Shown: positions 1 through 8,573, counted from the stretch's first letter. The stretch is 64,000 bases of DNA from Pseudomonas fontis (GCF_028656955.1 NZ_JAMDGY010000024.1:1-64000), one strand, 5' to 3'. The notes: a model not told the origin generated them from the letters alone. Numbers and translations: made by a program.

Positions 1-2
1 TT

Positions 3-98
3 TGTAGCCGCTGCCGTCAGGCTGCGCTGGAGCCCGTGAGGGCTCCCAAAGGCGGCGCCTGCTATGCAGGCGAGCGCAGCCTCACGGCAGCGGCTACA
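3..98 (+). repeat. REPIN-like cloverleaf repeat, copy A
   Basis: The outer arms (TGTAGCCGCTGCCGTCAGGC at 3-22 and its near-complement ending at 98) form a long stem. Inside are two further inverted repeats, GGAGCCC/GGGCTCC near 31-47 and CGCCTGC/GCAGGCG near 56-72. The same element recurs at 23928-24022, 29951-30045 and 48359-48454; copies A and C share one orientation and the other two are reversed. It lies next to the 3' end of hglS. Such paired REP elements in Pseudomonas are mobilised by RAYT transposases; no RAYT gene is present here. Confidence 0.85.
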
Positions 99-125
99 TG
101 CAGGTGGACCATAGCGATGAGGCCA

Positions 126-1520
126 TCACAGCCCAGGCAGATTCAAGGCCTGGGCACACGCCTGCAGCGAGCGCCGCTCACTCTCGGCATACAGCGCCAA
201 CTCATCCTGCACCGACGCGCCCAGCGCCTGCTCGAACGCCGCGCGGTTGGCATTGCTGCCATAGTCGCTCTGCGCCTCATCCCCCAGGTTCGACTGGAAG
301 ATCCCCGCCGCACTCACCGGCAAAAAGTCCTCATACACCAGCGCCGCAAAATGCACATGCCCAGCGCCAATCAGTGCTTCCAGCGTCACCGGCCGTGCAG
401 CCTCATCCCGCGCCGCCAAACCACGCTCGGTCGGGAAATAACGGAAATAGGCCAGGCCCTGTTCGCGCATCTCCCCCAGGTCATCGGCAAAGGCCTGAAA
501 CTGCTCACTCAGCAAACTCATGTAACGCCCGGCATTGGCCTGCGCCGGTACCTCGCCCAAGGCGTCGCGCGCGGCATCCAGCAGGCGGTCATACAACTGC
601 CGGCCTTTGGGCGTCAGCGCCGCGCCGCGTTGTTCGATTTCGCCGAAGCGCGCGGTATGGCTGCCCCCCGCCGAAGCCTGGTCACTGAACGCGACCTGTT
701 CCTCCAGCGCCTTGAAACTGGTCTGGCGCAACAGGATCGGCTGCTTGCGCGGCGGCGGGCCTTCAATCACCGCTTTCGGTGGAATACCCTTGGCCGGCAT
801 GCCCCGCTGGATCGCATCGATATCCAGCGTTCGCGGGGTCAGGTGGTTGATGTGCGGGCCCTTGAATGCCACCACGTCGGCGATCAACCGATGCTGGTCA
901 TGCAACTGCTGGTACTGCGCCGCCGTGACCGTCGCCTGCGGGTGCCAGCGGAAGGTGTGCAAGGCTTCATTGACGAAGGCTTCGGCATCGGCCGCATTCA
1001 GGCCACCGTGCGCTTCGCATTGCTCGATCAGCGCCAGCGCCCGTGGCGTGAAGATCTGCCGCTGGGCCAGGATCGAGGCGGCCAGTTCGCGCAAGGCGAG
1101 GTTGTCGATCAGCTCCAGGCGCAACAATGAGGTGAACACCCGGAACGGGCTGATATGCAGCGCCTGCTCGTGCACCGCGCGAAACGCCGTGGAGTGCACC
1201 GGCACCCCGGCCGAACTCAAGTCGTAATAGCCCACCGGCTGCATGCCCATCACCGCGAACAGGCGGCCTATGGTCGCCAGCTCCTGCGCCGTGCCGACGC
1301 GAATCGCGCCATGGCGCTCCTGGTCCAGCCGTTCGATTTCGCCGGTCCAGCGCAGGGCTTCGGCCACCTGGGGGCGCTCAGCCAACACCTGCTGGTTGGT
1401 CTCGCTCACCAGTTCCAGCAGCGTGCCGTACAGCGGCACTTCCTGCTTGTACATGAGCGACATGGCGGCGGAAAACTGCGCGCGAATGCGGTCCGGGCTG
1501 ACGAAATCTTGAGCGGGCAT
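126..1520 (-). CDS. hglS: 2-oxoadipate dioxygenase/decarboxylase (D-2-hydroxyglutarate synthase)
   Basis: DUF1338/YdcJ-family protein of 464 residues. Known members are cytosolic Fe(II) enzymes that convert 2-oxoadipate to D-2-hydroxyglutarate, the last dedicated step of the 2-aminoadipate route of D-lysine catabolism. The ATG at 1520 is chosen because it is preceded by AGGA and gives MPAQDFVSPDRIRAQFS, the usual N terminus and length; an upstream ATG at 1583 would add 21 unlikely residues. The recognition rests on overall sequence and on the neighbours: a LysR gene, amaB and amaA follow, the same set and order as in P. putida. I did not assign the metal ligands residue by residue. Confidence 0.9.
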   Translation of the reverse strand: MPAQDFVSPDRIRAQFSAAMSLMYKQEVPLYGTLLELVSETNQQVLAERPQVAEALRWTGEIERLDQERHGAIRVGTAQELATIGRLFAVMGMQPVGYYDLSSAGVPVHSTAFRAVHEQALHISPFRVFTSLLRLELIDNLALRELAASILAQRQIFTPRALALIEQCEAHGGLNAADAEAFVNEALHTFRWHPQATVTAAQYQQLHDQHRLIADVVAFKGPHINHLTPRTLDIDAIQRGMPAKGIPPKAVIEGPPPRKQPILLRQTSFKALEEQVAFSDQASAGGSHTARFGEIEQRGAALTPKGRQLYDRLLDAARDALGEVPAQANAGRYMSLLSEQFQAFADDLGEMREQGLAYFRYFPTERGLAARDEAARPVTLEALIGAGHVHFAALVYEDFLPVSAAGIFQSNLGDEAQSDYGSNANRAAFEQALGASVQDELALYAESERRSLQACAQALNLPGL

Positions 1521-1615
1521 CGAAAGCTTCCTGATAGTGAAGGTCACGCTTACATGAAAGCGAGGAATGCAGCCCCAGTTCAAGCGAAAAAAAGTCGAGC
1601 GATCATTCCCTAAAT

Positions 1616-2515
1616 TCAGGACCTGCCATGGGCGACGTGTTCCTGGATCCAGCTCACCAGGCTACGGACTTTCGGCACCTCTGCCGCATGCTCGGCGAAA
1701 GCCAGGAAATGCGCGCCGCTGCTGCGCATGCTGTGCTGCCACGGCACCACCAGCTTGCCTTCAGCCAGCTCCTGTTCCACCAGATAACGCGGTACCAGCG
1801 CCACGCCGCAGCCGGCCTGGGCGGCACTCAGGCACATATAGAACGTATCGAAGCGCGGTCCATGGTAGCTGTTGGCCGAGTGCAGGCCTTGTTCGAGGAA
1901 CCATTCATGCCAGGCCTCGGGGCGCGAGGTGCTTTGCAGCAACACCAGCTCGGCGAGCGCACTGGCGTCGTCCAGTACGCGGCCTTGCAGCAGCTCCGGG
2001 GCGCACACCGGCAGCACGTCCTCGCCAAACAGCTCGATGCAGGTGGCCCCCGGCCAGGTGCCCTGGCCATAGAAGAACACCACGTCAGCCGTGGCCTGGA
2101 GCAGGGCGAAGGGCTCCATCTCGTTGCGGATGTCCAGGTGGATGTTCGGGTAGCGTTTGCCGAAACCCTTGAGATTGGGGATCAACCAGCGCACACCGAA
2201 GCTAGGCTGAGTAGCGACCTTGAGCACTTCGGTCTGCTCGCCGTAGGACAGGATGTAGCGGCTGGACATGTCGACCTGGGTGAGGATCTTGTTCACCTCA
2301 GCCAGGTACAGCGCGCCTGCCGGCGTCAGTTGCAGGCGCCGGCGGATGCGCAGGAACAGGTGATGACGAAGCATTTCCTCAAGCTGCGCGACCTGCTTGC
2401 TCACTGCGCTCTGCGTCAGGTGCAGCTCTTCGGCAGCACGGGTGAAGCTCAGGTGCCGGGCGGCAGCCTCGAAGCACTGCAAGGCGGCCATCGAGGGGAC
2501 CAGACGTTTGGACAT
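1616..2515 (-). CDS. LysR-family transcriptional regulator of the pipecolate/lysine genes
   Basis: A 299-residue LysR regulator. The N-terminal winged helix-turn-helix is clear (residues about 8-65, containing AARHLSFTRAAEELHLTQSA and VSKQVAQLEE), followed by the periplasmic-binding-protein-like effector domain. The start at 2515 (MSKRLVPSMAALQCF) gives standard family length; the reading frame stays open 38 codons further upstream. It lies between hglS and the divergent amaB gene, so control of lysine-derived pipecolate catabolism is the obvious inference. The glycine-cleavage-regulator-like subgroup (GcvA type) has the same N-terminal pattern, so family is sure but effector is not. Confidence 0.88.
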   Translation of the reverse strand: MSKRLVPSMAALQCFEAAARHLSFTRAAEELHLTQSAVSKQVAQLEEMLRHHLFLRIRRRLQLTPAGALYLAEVNKILTQVDMSSRYILSYGEQTEVLKVATQPSFGVRWLIPNLKGFGKRYPNIHLDIRNEMEPFALLQATADVVFFYGQGTWPGATCIELFGEDVLPVCAPELLQGRVLDDASALAELVLLQSTSRPEAWHEWFLEQGLHSANSYHGPRFDTFYMCLSAAQAGCGVALVPRYLVEQELAEGKLVVPWQHSMRSSGAHFLAFAEHAAEVPKVRSLVSWIQEHVAHGRS

Positions 2516-2536
2516 GGTGGGCTCGCTCACCCGCAA

Positions 2537-2604
2537 ATCATTACCTGGTGGAATGATGTGCTGAATAAAGGTCGTTTGTTGCACCAGAGTAATCGGATTA
2601 ATAC
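2537..2604 (+). promoter_or_regulatory. Divergent control region with LysR-type box
   Basis: The 143-base space between the LysR gene and amaB contains the dyad ATCATT-N9-AATGAT at 2537-2557, which satisfies the T-N11-A rule for LysR sites. Downstream, TTGTTG (2576-2581) and TAATAC (2599-2604) are spaced 17 bases and could be a weak promoter for amaB that needs activation. The promoter assignment is weaker than the dyad. Confidence 0.45.
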
Positions 2605-2658
2605 TGATCCCCAGCTCAATTACAACCACTCACCTTACTGCCTTGCAGGAGAACACAC

Positions 2659-4149
2659 ATGGTTGAAGGACTGCTCGACCGCCTGGGCGTAACGGCCAGC
2701 GCTTATACCCACGGCAACCACCCTGTTCATACCCCGATCGATGGCAGCCAGATTGCTGCCGTGCACCTGGAGTCCAAAGCACAGGTGCTGGGCAAGATCG
2801 AACAGGCCGAGCATGCCTTCCAGGCCTGGCGCACAGTACCGGCCCCGCGCCGTGGTGAGCTGATTCGCCTGTTTGGCGAAGTGTTGCGCCAGCACAAGGC
2901 GCAACTGGGCGAACTGGTCTCCATCGAAGCCGGCAAAATCACCCAGGAAGGCCTGGGCGAAGTGCAGGAAATGATCGATATCTGCGACTTCGCCGTGGGC
3001 CTGTCGCGGCAGTTGTACGGCCTGACCATCGCTTCCGAGCGCCCAGGCCACCACATGCGTGAGAGCTGGCATCCGCTGGGGGTGGTCGGGGTGATCAGCG
3101 CCTTCAACTTCCCGGTCGCGGTCTGGGCCTGGAACACCACGTTGGCCCTGGTCTGCGGCAATGCGGTGGTGTGGAAGCCATCGGAGAAAACCCCGCTGAC
3201 CGCGCTGGCCTGCCAGGCTCTGTTCGAAAAGGCCCTGAAGGCCTTCGGCGATGCGCCGCAAGGGCTCAGCCAGCTGATTATCGGTGACCGTGATGCGGGC
3301 CAGGTGCTGGTCGATGACCCGCGCGTGCCGCTGGTCAGCGCCACCGGCAGCACCCGCATGGGCCGTGAAGTCGGCCCGCGTGTGGCGGCCCGCTTCGGTC
3401 GCAGCATCCTTGAACTGGGCGGCAACAACGCGATGATTTTGGCGCCGACGGCTGACCTGGACCTGGCCGTGCGCGGCATCCTGTTCAGTGCCGTGGGCAC
3501 CGCCGGCCAACGCTGCACCACGCTGCGCCGGCTGATCGTGCACCGCTCGCTGAAGGACGAAGTGGTGGCCAAGGTCAAGGCGGCCTACGCCAAGGTGCGC
3601 ATTGGCGACCCGCGCAAAGACAACCTGGTCGGCCCGCTGATCGACAAGGCCGCGTTCCAGGGCATGCAGGATGCCCTGGCTCGTGCTCGCGACGAAGGCG
3701 GCCAGGTGTTTGGTGGCGAGCGTCAGGTGCAGGCGCAGTACCCGAACGCCTACTACGTTTCACCGGCCATTGTGGAAATGCCCGGGCAGACGGCGGTGGT
3801 GCGCCACGAGACCTTTGCGCCGATCCTGTATGTGCTGGCCTATGACGAATTTGAAGAAGCGCTGCGCCTGAACAACGAAGTGCCGCAGGGCTTGTCCTCG
3901 TGCATCTTCACCACCGACCTGCGTGAGGCCGAGCGCTTCCAGAGCGCGGCAGGCAGTGATTGCGGGATCGCCAACGTCAACATCGGCACCAGCGGCGCGG
4001 AGATCGGCGGGGCGTTTGGCGGCGAGAAGGAAACCGGCGGCGGGCGTGAATCGGGGTCGGATGCCTGGAAGGCCTACATGCGCCGCCAGACCAATACCGT
4101 GAACTACTCGCGTGAGCTTCCGTTGGCGCAGGGGATTGTGTTCGACTGA
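2659..4149 (+). CDS. amaB: L-piperidine-6-carboxylate (aminoadipate semialdehyde) dehydrogenase
   Basis: NAD(P)-dependent aldehyde dehydrogenase of the ALDH7 type, 496 residues. It oxidises 2-aminoadipate 6-semialdehyde, which is in equilibrium with piperidine-6-carboxylate, to 2-aminoadipate. The family motifs are present: GVVGVISAFNFPVAVWAWN in the cofactor-binding part, the general base Glu252 in LELGGNN and the catalytic Cys286 in GTAGQRCTT. The ATG is preceded by GCAGGAG at good spacing. It is followed by amaA after a 124-base spacer holding a REP-like repeat, and diverges from the LysR gene. ALDH7-type enzymes have other aldehyde substrates elsewhere, but the neighbours decide for the pipecolate pathway. 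Confidence 0.93.
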   Translation: MVEGLLDRLGVTASAYTHGNHPVHTPIDGSQIAAVHLESKAQVLGKIEQAEHAFQAWRTVPAPRRGELIRLFGEVLRQHKAQLGELVSIEAGKITQEGLGEVQEMIDICDFAVGLSRQLYGLTIASERPGHHMRESWHPLGVVGVISAFNFPVAVWAWNTTLALVCGNAVVWKPSEKTPLTALACQALFEKALKAFGDAPQGLSQLIIGDRDAGQVLVDDPRVPLVSATGSTRMGREVGPRVAARFGRSILELGGNNAMILAPTADLDLAVRGILFSAVGTAGQRCTTLRRLIVHRSLKDEVVAKVKAAYAKVRIGDPRKDNLVGPLIDKAAFQGMQDALARARDEGGQVFGGERQVQAQYPNAYYVSPAIVEMPGQTAVVRHETFAPILYVLAYDEFEEALRLNNEVPQGLSSCIFTTDLREAERFQSAAGSDCGIANVNIGTSGAEIGGAFGGEKETGGGRESGSDAWKAYMRRQTNTVNYSRELPLAQGIVFD

Positions 4150-4165
4150 TCACCGCGTTGACCGC

Positions 4166-4227
4166 ATCGCTGGCAAGGCCAGCTCCCACAGAGGGTGATT
4201 CCTGTGGGAGCTGGCCTTGCCAGCGAT
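4166..4227. repeat. REP-like perfect inverted repeat, family 2
   Basis: Two exactly complementary 25-base arms (4166-4190 and 4203-4227, core GCTGGCAAGGCCAGCTCCCA) surround a 12-base centre. It sits between amaB and amaA. Related but less perfect copies are at 33020-33078 and 53902-53928. In RNA it would form a very stable hairpin that could dampen read-through from amaB into amaA. Confidence 0.85.
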
Positions 4228-4273
4228 GGCTGCACCACCGATATAAGGCCAAGAACAAAAAACGGAGCCGGCC

Positions 4274-5560
4274 ATGACCGAACTGCGTCGAGAGTGTCTG
4301 TGGGAGTACGTTACACCGCCTGCGGCCCCAGCCGCGGCGTTGTCGGGCGATGTACGCGCCGACGTCTGCGTCATCGGCGCCGGTATCACCGGCCTGAGCG
4401 CGGCAATCCACCTGCTTGAACAAGGCAAGTCGGTGGTCCTGCTGGAGGCCTGGAAGATCGGCCACGGCGGCTCCGGGCGCAACGTCGGGCTGGTCAACGC
4501 CGGCACCTGGATTCGCCCCGACGATGTCGAGGCGACCCTCGGCGAGCAACAAGGCAGCCGCTTGAACAAGGTCCTTGGTGATGCCCCCGGCGAAGTCTTC
4601 GCGTTGATCGAGCGCCTGGGCATTGATTGCCAGGCTCGCAACGCCGGCACCTTGCACATGGCCCACAACGCCACCGGCGAAGCCGACCTGCAAGCGCGCC
4701 ACGCGCAATGGACCCGCCGTGGCGCCGATGTCGAACTGCTCACCGGCGCCCGCTGCGAAGAATATTGCGGCACCGACAAGATCTCCGCCGCGCTGCTCGA
4801 CCGCCGCGCCGGCACCATCAACCCCATGGGTTATACACAGGGCCTGGCCGACGCGGTCACCCGCCTGGGCGGGCGGATTTTCCAGCAGTCGGCCGTGCAA
4901 GGCCTGGAGCGTGCCGGCAGTGACTGGTGCGTGAAGACGGCGGCCGGCGCCGTGCTTGCCGACAAGGTGGTGATCTCCACCGGCGCCTACACCGAGGGCG
5001 ACTGGACCGACCTGCAAAAGCACTTCTTCCGCGGCTATTACTATCAAGTGTCCTCGACACCGCTGCACGGCAGCGCCGCCGACAACGTGCTCAAGCATGG
5101 CCAGGGTTCCTGGGATACCCGCACGGTACTCAGCAGCATTCGCCGGGATGCCCAGGGCCGCCTGTTGTTGGGCAGCCTGGGCCGGGTCGACAACAAGCCG
5201 GCGTGGTTCATCCGCAGCTGGGCCGACCGCATCCAGAGCCATTACTTCCCGCAGTTGGGCAAGGTCGAGTGGGAGATGCACTGGACCGGCTGCATCGACT
5301 TCACCCCCGACCACCTGATGCGCCTGTTCGAGCCCGCCCCCGGCGTGGTCGCGGTCACCGGCTACAACGGTCGCGGCAACACCACCGGCACGGTGATTGG
5401 CAAGGCGTTCGCCCAGTACCTGTTGCAAGACAACCCGGACACGCTGCCCGTGCCGTTCTCACCCATGAAGCCGGTATCGGCGCCGTCGTTGCGCACCGGC
5501 TTCTACGAGACCGGCTTCTCGCTGTACCACGCCGGGCAGTGCCTGCGGGTGGTGCTGTAG
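4274..5560 (+). CDS. amaA: L-pipecolate oxidase
   Basis: FAD-dependent oxidase of the glycine oxidase/D-amino-acid oxidase fold, 428 residues. It oxidises L-pipecolate to piperidine-6-carboxylate, the substrate of the amaB product. The Rossmann FAD motif VCVIGAGITGLSAAIHLLE lies near residues 34-52, with the downstream GSGRNVGLVN segment typical of this group and a C-terminal FAD-contacting GYNGRGNTTGT. The start is supported by an upstream GGAG. Convergent with the next gene with only three bases between stop codons. The gene order hglS, LysR, amaB, amaA matches the P. putida lysine-catabolic locus. Confidence 0.92.
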   Translation: MTELRRECLWEYVTPPAAPAAALSGDVRADVCVIGAGITGLSAAIHLLEQGKSVVLLEAWKIGHGGSGRNVGLVNAGTWIRPDDVEATLGEQQGSRLNKVLGDAPGEVFALIERLGIDCQARNAGTLHMAHNATGEADLQARHAQWTRRGADVELLTGARCEEYCGTDKISAALLDRRAGTINPMGYTQGLADAVTRLGGRIFQQSAVQGLERAGSDWCVKTAAGAVLADKVVISTGAYTEGDWTDLQKHFFRGYYYQVSSTPLHGSAADNVLKHGQGSWDTRTVLSSIRRDAQGRLLLGSLGRVDNKPAWFIRSWADRIQSHYFPQLGKVEWEMHWTGCIDFTPDHLMRLFEPAPGVVAVTGYNGRGNTTGTVIGKAFAQYLLQDNPDTLPVPFSPMKPVSAPSLRTGFYETGFSLYHAGQCLRVVL

Positions 5561-5563
5561 TGG

Positions 5564-6991
5564 CTACTTGTGCAGCCAGCTGAGGAAGCCGCCTTTCTTC
5601 ACGACGGCCGGCTTCTGCAGCAACAGCGACTGGCTGGCCTGGTGACGGAAGCGTTGCAGCTTGGTCAGCGCGGCCATCACCTCGCTGCGCTGGTCCAGGC
5701 AACTGCGCACGTCATTCTTGTCGATGCGGTAGAGGATGCAGCTGGTCAGCGTGCGGAACTCGGCGTTGGAGTCGGCGCCGTCGAGCAGCCCTTCCAGGCC
5801 GAGCACTTCGCCGGGGCCCATGCGCCCGGCTTCGATCAGCGCGTCGCCATTGTGCACCGAGGCCGAGACCACGCCGGTACCGATCACCAACACCGATTCC
5901 GAGGCCTGGTCGACACCGAGAATCACCTGGTCGGCCGGGTATTCCACGGAGGTCATGCGCTGGCTGAGGCTGTCTTTTTCCTCGGTGCTCAGCGAGCGGA
6001 AGATGCGCACGTTTTCCAGCAGGGCCCGTTGGCGGTTCCAGGGCTGCGGCGAGGTGTCGGCATTCCACACCACGCCGGCCGCTTCGAGGTGGCGGTGGGC
6101 GAGGTCGAACATCTGGTTGCGCACCTCGGTTTTCTGCTCCATCGAGCGCACGAAACCACTGGCTTCGTACTCCACCGACTCCAGCGTGGCGAGCTTGATC
6201 GACGCCTTGGGGGCGGGGCTCGACAGCAGCGCGCTGCTGCCTTGCAGGGTTTTTTCCAGGGCGTCGAGGACCCGCCGTGGGCGCACTTGCGCCGGCACCA
6301 CCACGCTGATCGACACGCCATGCACGTCGCTGGGCCGGCTGAAGTTGAGCAGCTTGGCCTTGGCCGCCACCGAGTTGGGGATCACCGCCATGCTGCCGTT
6401 GCTGGTCAGCAGGCGAGTGGCGCGCCAGTCGATGTCGATGACCTTGCCTTCGGTGCCGTCGATGGAGATGACGTCATCGATCTGGTAGGGCCGCGTGGTG
6501 TTGAGCACGATGCCGGAGAATACGTCGCTGAGGGTGCTTTGCAGGGCCAGGCCGATCACGATGGCCATGACCCCGGAGGTGGCCAGCAGGCCCTTGACCG
6601 GCAACTGCATGACGTAGGCGGCTGCGGCGACGATGGCGATCAGGAAGATCACGGCGCCGACCACATCCTGCAGCAGCCGGCCGGTGTGGCCGCTGCGCGA
6701 AATCAGCATCAGCCCGAGCACCACCGTGAGGGTGCGCGCGCCGAACAGCCACCAGGTGATTTCAAGAATGGTGGCCAGCAGGTTGCGCGAAATGTCGTCG
6801 GGCCAGGGCGCCGGTTGTAGCGGGCTCATGCCGGCGTCGATCAATACCCAGCTGAACAGCAGGAAGGCGATGACCCGCGCAGTGATCCGCCAGGTGCGGC
6901 GCTCCAGCGGGATGGCACGCCAGAGCAGCAGGTCGAGCAGCAGCAGGGTCGCGCCGATCAGCAGGGGGTAATCGTGGAGGAATGCAGGCAT
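5564..6991 (-). CDS. MscS-family channel with C-terminal cyclic-nucleotide-binding domain
   Basis: A 475-residue membrane protein. Four hydrophobic segments fill residues about 1-150; the pore helix and MscS beta domain follow (VMAIVIGLALQSTLSDVFSG, then GIVLNTTRPYQIDDVISIDG at about 165-200). Residues about 330-450 form a cNMP-binding domain (SLSQRMTSVEYPADQVILG, then GPGEVLGLEGLLDG). This is the bCNG layout, in which ligand binding rather than tension is thought to gate the pore. Ligand is not deducible; a complete class I adenylate cyclase gene lies in the same window at about 30 kb. Transcribed towards amaA. Confidence 0.88.
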   Translation of the reverse strand: MPAFLHDYPLLIGATLLLLDLLLWRAIPLERRTWRITARVIAFLLFSWVLIDAGMSPLQPAPWPDDISRNLLATILEITWWLFGARTLTVVLGLMLISRSGHTGRLLQDVVGAVIFLIAIVAAAAYVMQLPVKGLLATSGVMAIVIGLALQSTLSDVFSGIVLNTTRPYQIDDVISIDGTEGKVIDIDWRATRLLTSNGSMAVIPNSVAAKAKLLNFSRPSDVHGVSISVVVPAQVRPRRVLDALEKTLQGSSALLSSPAPKASIKLATLESVEYEASGFVRSMEQKTEVRNQMFDLAHRHLEAAGVVWNADTSPQPWNRQRALLENVRIFRSLSTEEKDSLSQRMTSVEYPADQVILGVDQASESVLVIGTGVVSASVHNGDALIEAGRMGPGEVLGLEGLLDGADSNAEFRTLTSCILYRIDKNDVRSCLDQRSEVMAALTKLQRFRHQASQSLLLQKPAVVKKGGFLSWLHK

Positions 6992-7125
6992 GCCGGTCTC
7001 GATTGGGTGGGATGTTGCTAGTAAAGAGCAGGTTGTTGGTAATTACTACTGCAAACTCACCGGGGCGGACTGTGCCCAGGGCAAATATTAAAGCGTTTGT
7101 TTGAAATTGTTTGCCGGGTTTATTC

Positions 7126-7153
7126 TTGACACCGCAAAATGTAAGGCTATTGT
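7126..7153 (+). promoter_or_regulatory. Candidate sigma-70 promoter, distal
   Basis: A perfect -35 hexamer TTGACA (7126-7131) is followed after 16 bases by TATTGT (7148-7153). If used, transcripts would carry a leader of about 415 bases before the first gene of the operon. Confidence 0.45.
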
Positions 7154-7524
7154 TATATCGCCATCACGGCTGGGGAAATATATTGTCGCGCTGCCATGGA
7201 GGCAGTGACAACCGGCCGCATCAGGATGGAAGTATTCGCCAGCGACTTACGAAGCTGTTGCATGGACGCCATAATAATAAATGTAATGGATGACAACCAC
7301 GTGATCAGACTATTCCGCGTTTCCTGCCTGGGCAGGCCCCTCGACGTATACCTATGCACGATGCTTATGCCGTGTAAATACGTATAACGCTCGTTCACAG
7401 ATAAACAGCCTATTTGTGCTGACCGGCAGCTGAATCTGTCGGCGGCCGCGCATGGCGTTTGTCTGTTCATATTACCGCATCGGCATTGAAGCGGATGTTG
7501 TGTCCTCTCACCGGGAAAGGTTCG

Positions 7525-7546
7525 TGTGTGGGAGACACATTATAAT
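7525..7546 (+). promoter_or_regulatory. Candidate proximal promoter with overlapping dyad
   Basis: A perfect -10 hexamer TATAAT lies at 7541-7546, about 30 bases before the first start codon, without a good -35. Immediately upstream, TGTGT-GGGAG-ACACA (7525-7539) forms a dyad where a regulator could bind and compensate for the weak -35. A poor -35 with a dyad is the layout of an activated promoter; this is inference. Confidence 0.4.
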
Positions 7547-7575
7547 TTCATGTTTTCCATTGGAAGGAACTCATC

Positions 7576-8544
7576 ATGCGCGTCTGTAAAGATGTACTCG
7601 ACGCTATCGGTAATACGCCGTTGGTGCGTATCAACAAACTGGCTGCTGATTGCACGGCAAGCGTGTATGCGAAGTTGGAGTTCATGAACCCCGGCGGCAG
7701 CATCAAGGACCGCTTGGCCAAGCACCTGTTTGAACAGTACGCCCGTGCCGGGCTGCTGGACGCCGGCACGACCATCGTCGAGAACTCTTCGGGCAACACC
7801 GGTGCCTCCCTCAGCATGGCCGCGGCGGTGAAGGGCGTGCGCTGCACCATCACCCTGCCGGACAAGATGAGCCAGGAGAAAATAAACCGCATGAAGGCCT
7901 TTGGCACTGAAGTGGTGGTGACACCAACCAATGTACCTGCCGAGGCCGAAGAAAGTTATTACAGCGTGGCCAAACGTATTGCCGCGTCCACCCCAGGGGC
8001 GATTTATCCCGACCAGTACAACAACCCCGAGAATGCCTTGGCGCATTATCATTCCACCGGCCCTGAAATCTGGGAACAAACGGCGGGGCAGGTAGACGTG
8101 GTCGTCTGTGGTATGGGCACGGGTGGCACTATCAGTGGTGTTGGGCGCTACTTGAAAGAGCAAAGCAAGCAGATCAAGATTATTGGTGTTGATCCGCAAG
8201 GCAGTATTTTCTACGACTATTTCCATCACCGTAAATTGACCACGCCGCAGACCTACAGTGTTGAAGGGATTGGTGAAGACTACCTGGTCTCGGCGCTGGA
8301 CTTTGAGGTGCTCGATGATGTGGTTCGGGTCAATGACAAACAGTCATTCGATACCGCCAGGCAGTTGGTTCGGCAAGAAGGGATTTTCTGTGGTGGGTCG
8401 AGCGGCAGTGCAATGTTTGTTGCACTTAATATTGCCCGTGATTACCCGGGTAAAAACATCGTGGTTATTCTGCCTGACTCGGGGAACATGTACTTGAGCA
8501 AGTTCATGAGTGACGAGTGGATGTTGCAGAACAACTTTCTATGA
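7576..8544 (+). CDS. Cystathionine beta-synthase-like PLP enzyme, catalytic core only
   Basis: Fold-type II PLP enzyme of 322 residues. The PLP lysine is Lys44 in GGSIKDR, the substrate loop is ENSSGNTGASLS and the phosphate-binding loop GMGTGGTISGVGRYL. The C terminus (SDEWMLQNNF) and the YSVEGIGEDYL segment resemble cystathionine beta-synthase more than CysK/CysM, yet the haem-binding N terminus and the paired regulatory CBS domains are absent. Such enzymes carry out beta-replacement on serine or an activated serine; nucleophile and product are unknown here. In secondary metabolism, relatives make 2,3-diaminopropionate precursors or other beta-substituted alanines. The stop overlaps a possible ATG of the next gene (ATGA). 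Good ribosome site GGAAGGAA. First gene of the putative biosynthetic operon. Confidence 0.82.
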   Translation: MRVCKDVLDAIGNTPLVRINKLAADCTASVYAKLEFMNPGGSIKDRLAKHLFEQYARAGLLDAGTTIVENSSGNTGASLSMAAAVKGVRCTITLPDKMSQEKINRMKAFGTEVVVTPTNVPAEAEESYYSVAKRIAASTPGAIYPDQYNNPENALAHYHSTGPEIWEQTAGQVDVVVCGMGTGGTISGVGRYLKEQSKQIKIIGVDPQGSIFYDYFHHRKLTTPQTYSVEGIGEDYLVSALDFEVLDDVVRVNDKQSFDTARQLVRQEGIFCGGSSGSAMFVALNIARDYPGKNIVVILPDSGNMYLSKFMSDEWMLQNNFL

Positions 8545-8573
8545 GCTTTTCAATCCCTGCGCAAGGATGCCCC

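Larger units (their letters stand above)
6992..7575. other. AT-rich leader before the biosynthetic operon, no gene seen
   Basis: This 584-base stretch is visibly richer in A and T than the flanking genes. The short reading frames in it (for example 7153-7470 on the minus strand and 7196-7387 on the plus strand) lack recognisable protein features and good ribosome sites. It holds the promoter candidates listed separately at 7126-7153 and 7525-7546. Base composition and lack of homology to a housekeeping gene suggest the junction of an acquired segment, but no integrase, att repeat or IS end was found. Confidence 0.6.

Noticed and set aside
3..98. Cloverleaf-like repeat considered as a tRNA-like gene
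   Set aside because: Arms do not fit tRNA lengths, no anticodon or T-loop sequence, and four similar copies in two orientations point to a REP-type element.
36..1130. Open frame of 364 codons on the plus strand at the left edge
   Set aside because: Runs through the repeat and antisense to hglS; no recognisable protein.
7153..7470. Small frames in the leader of the biosynthetic operon as possible peptide or regulator genes
   Set aside because: No ribosome site, no conserved pattern, and an AT-rich control region explains the stretch better.
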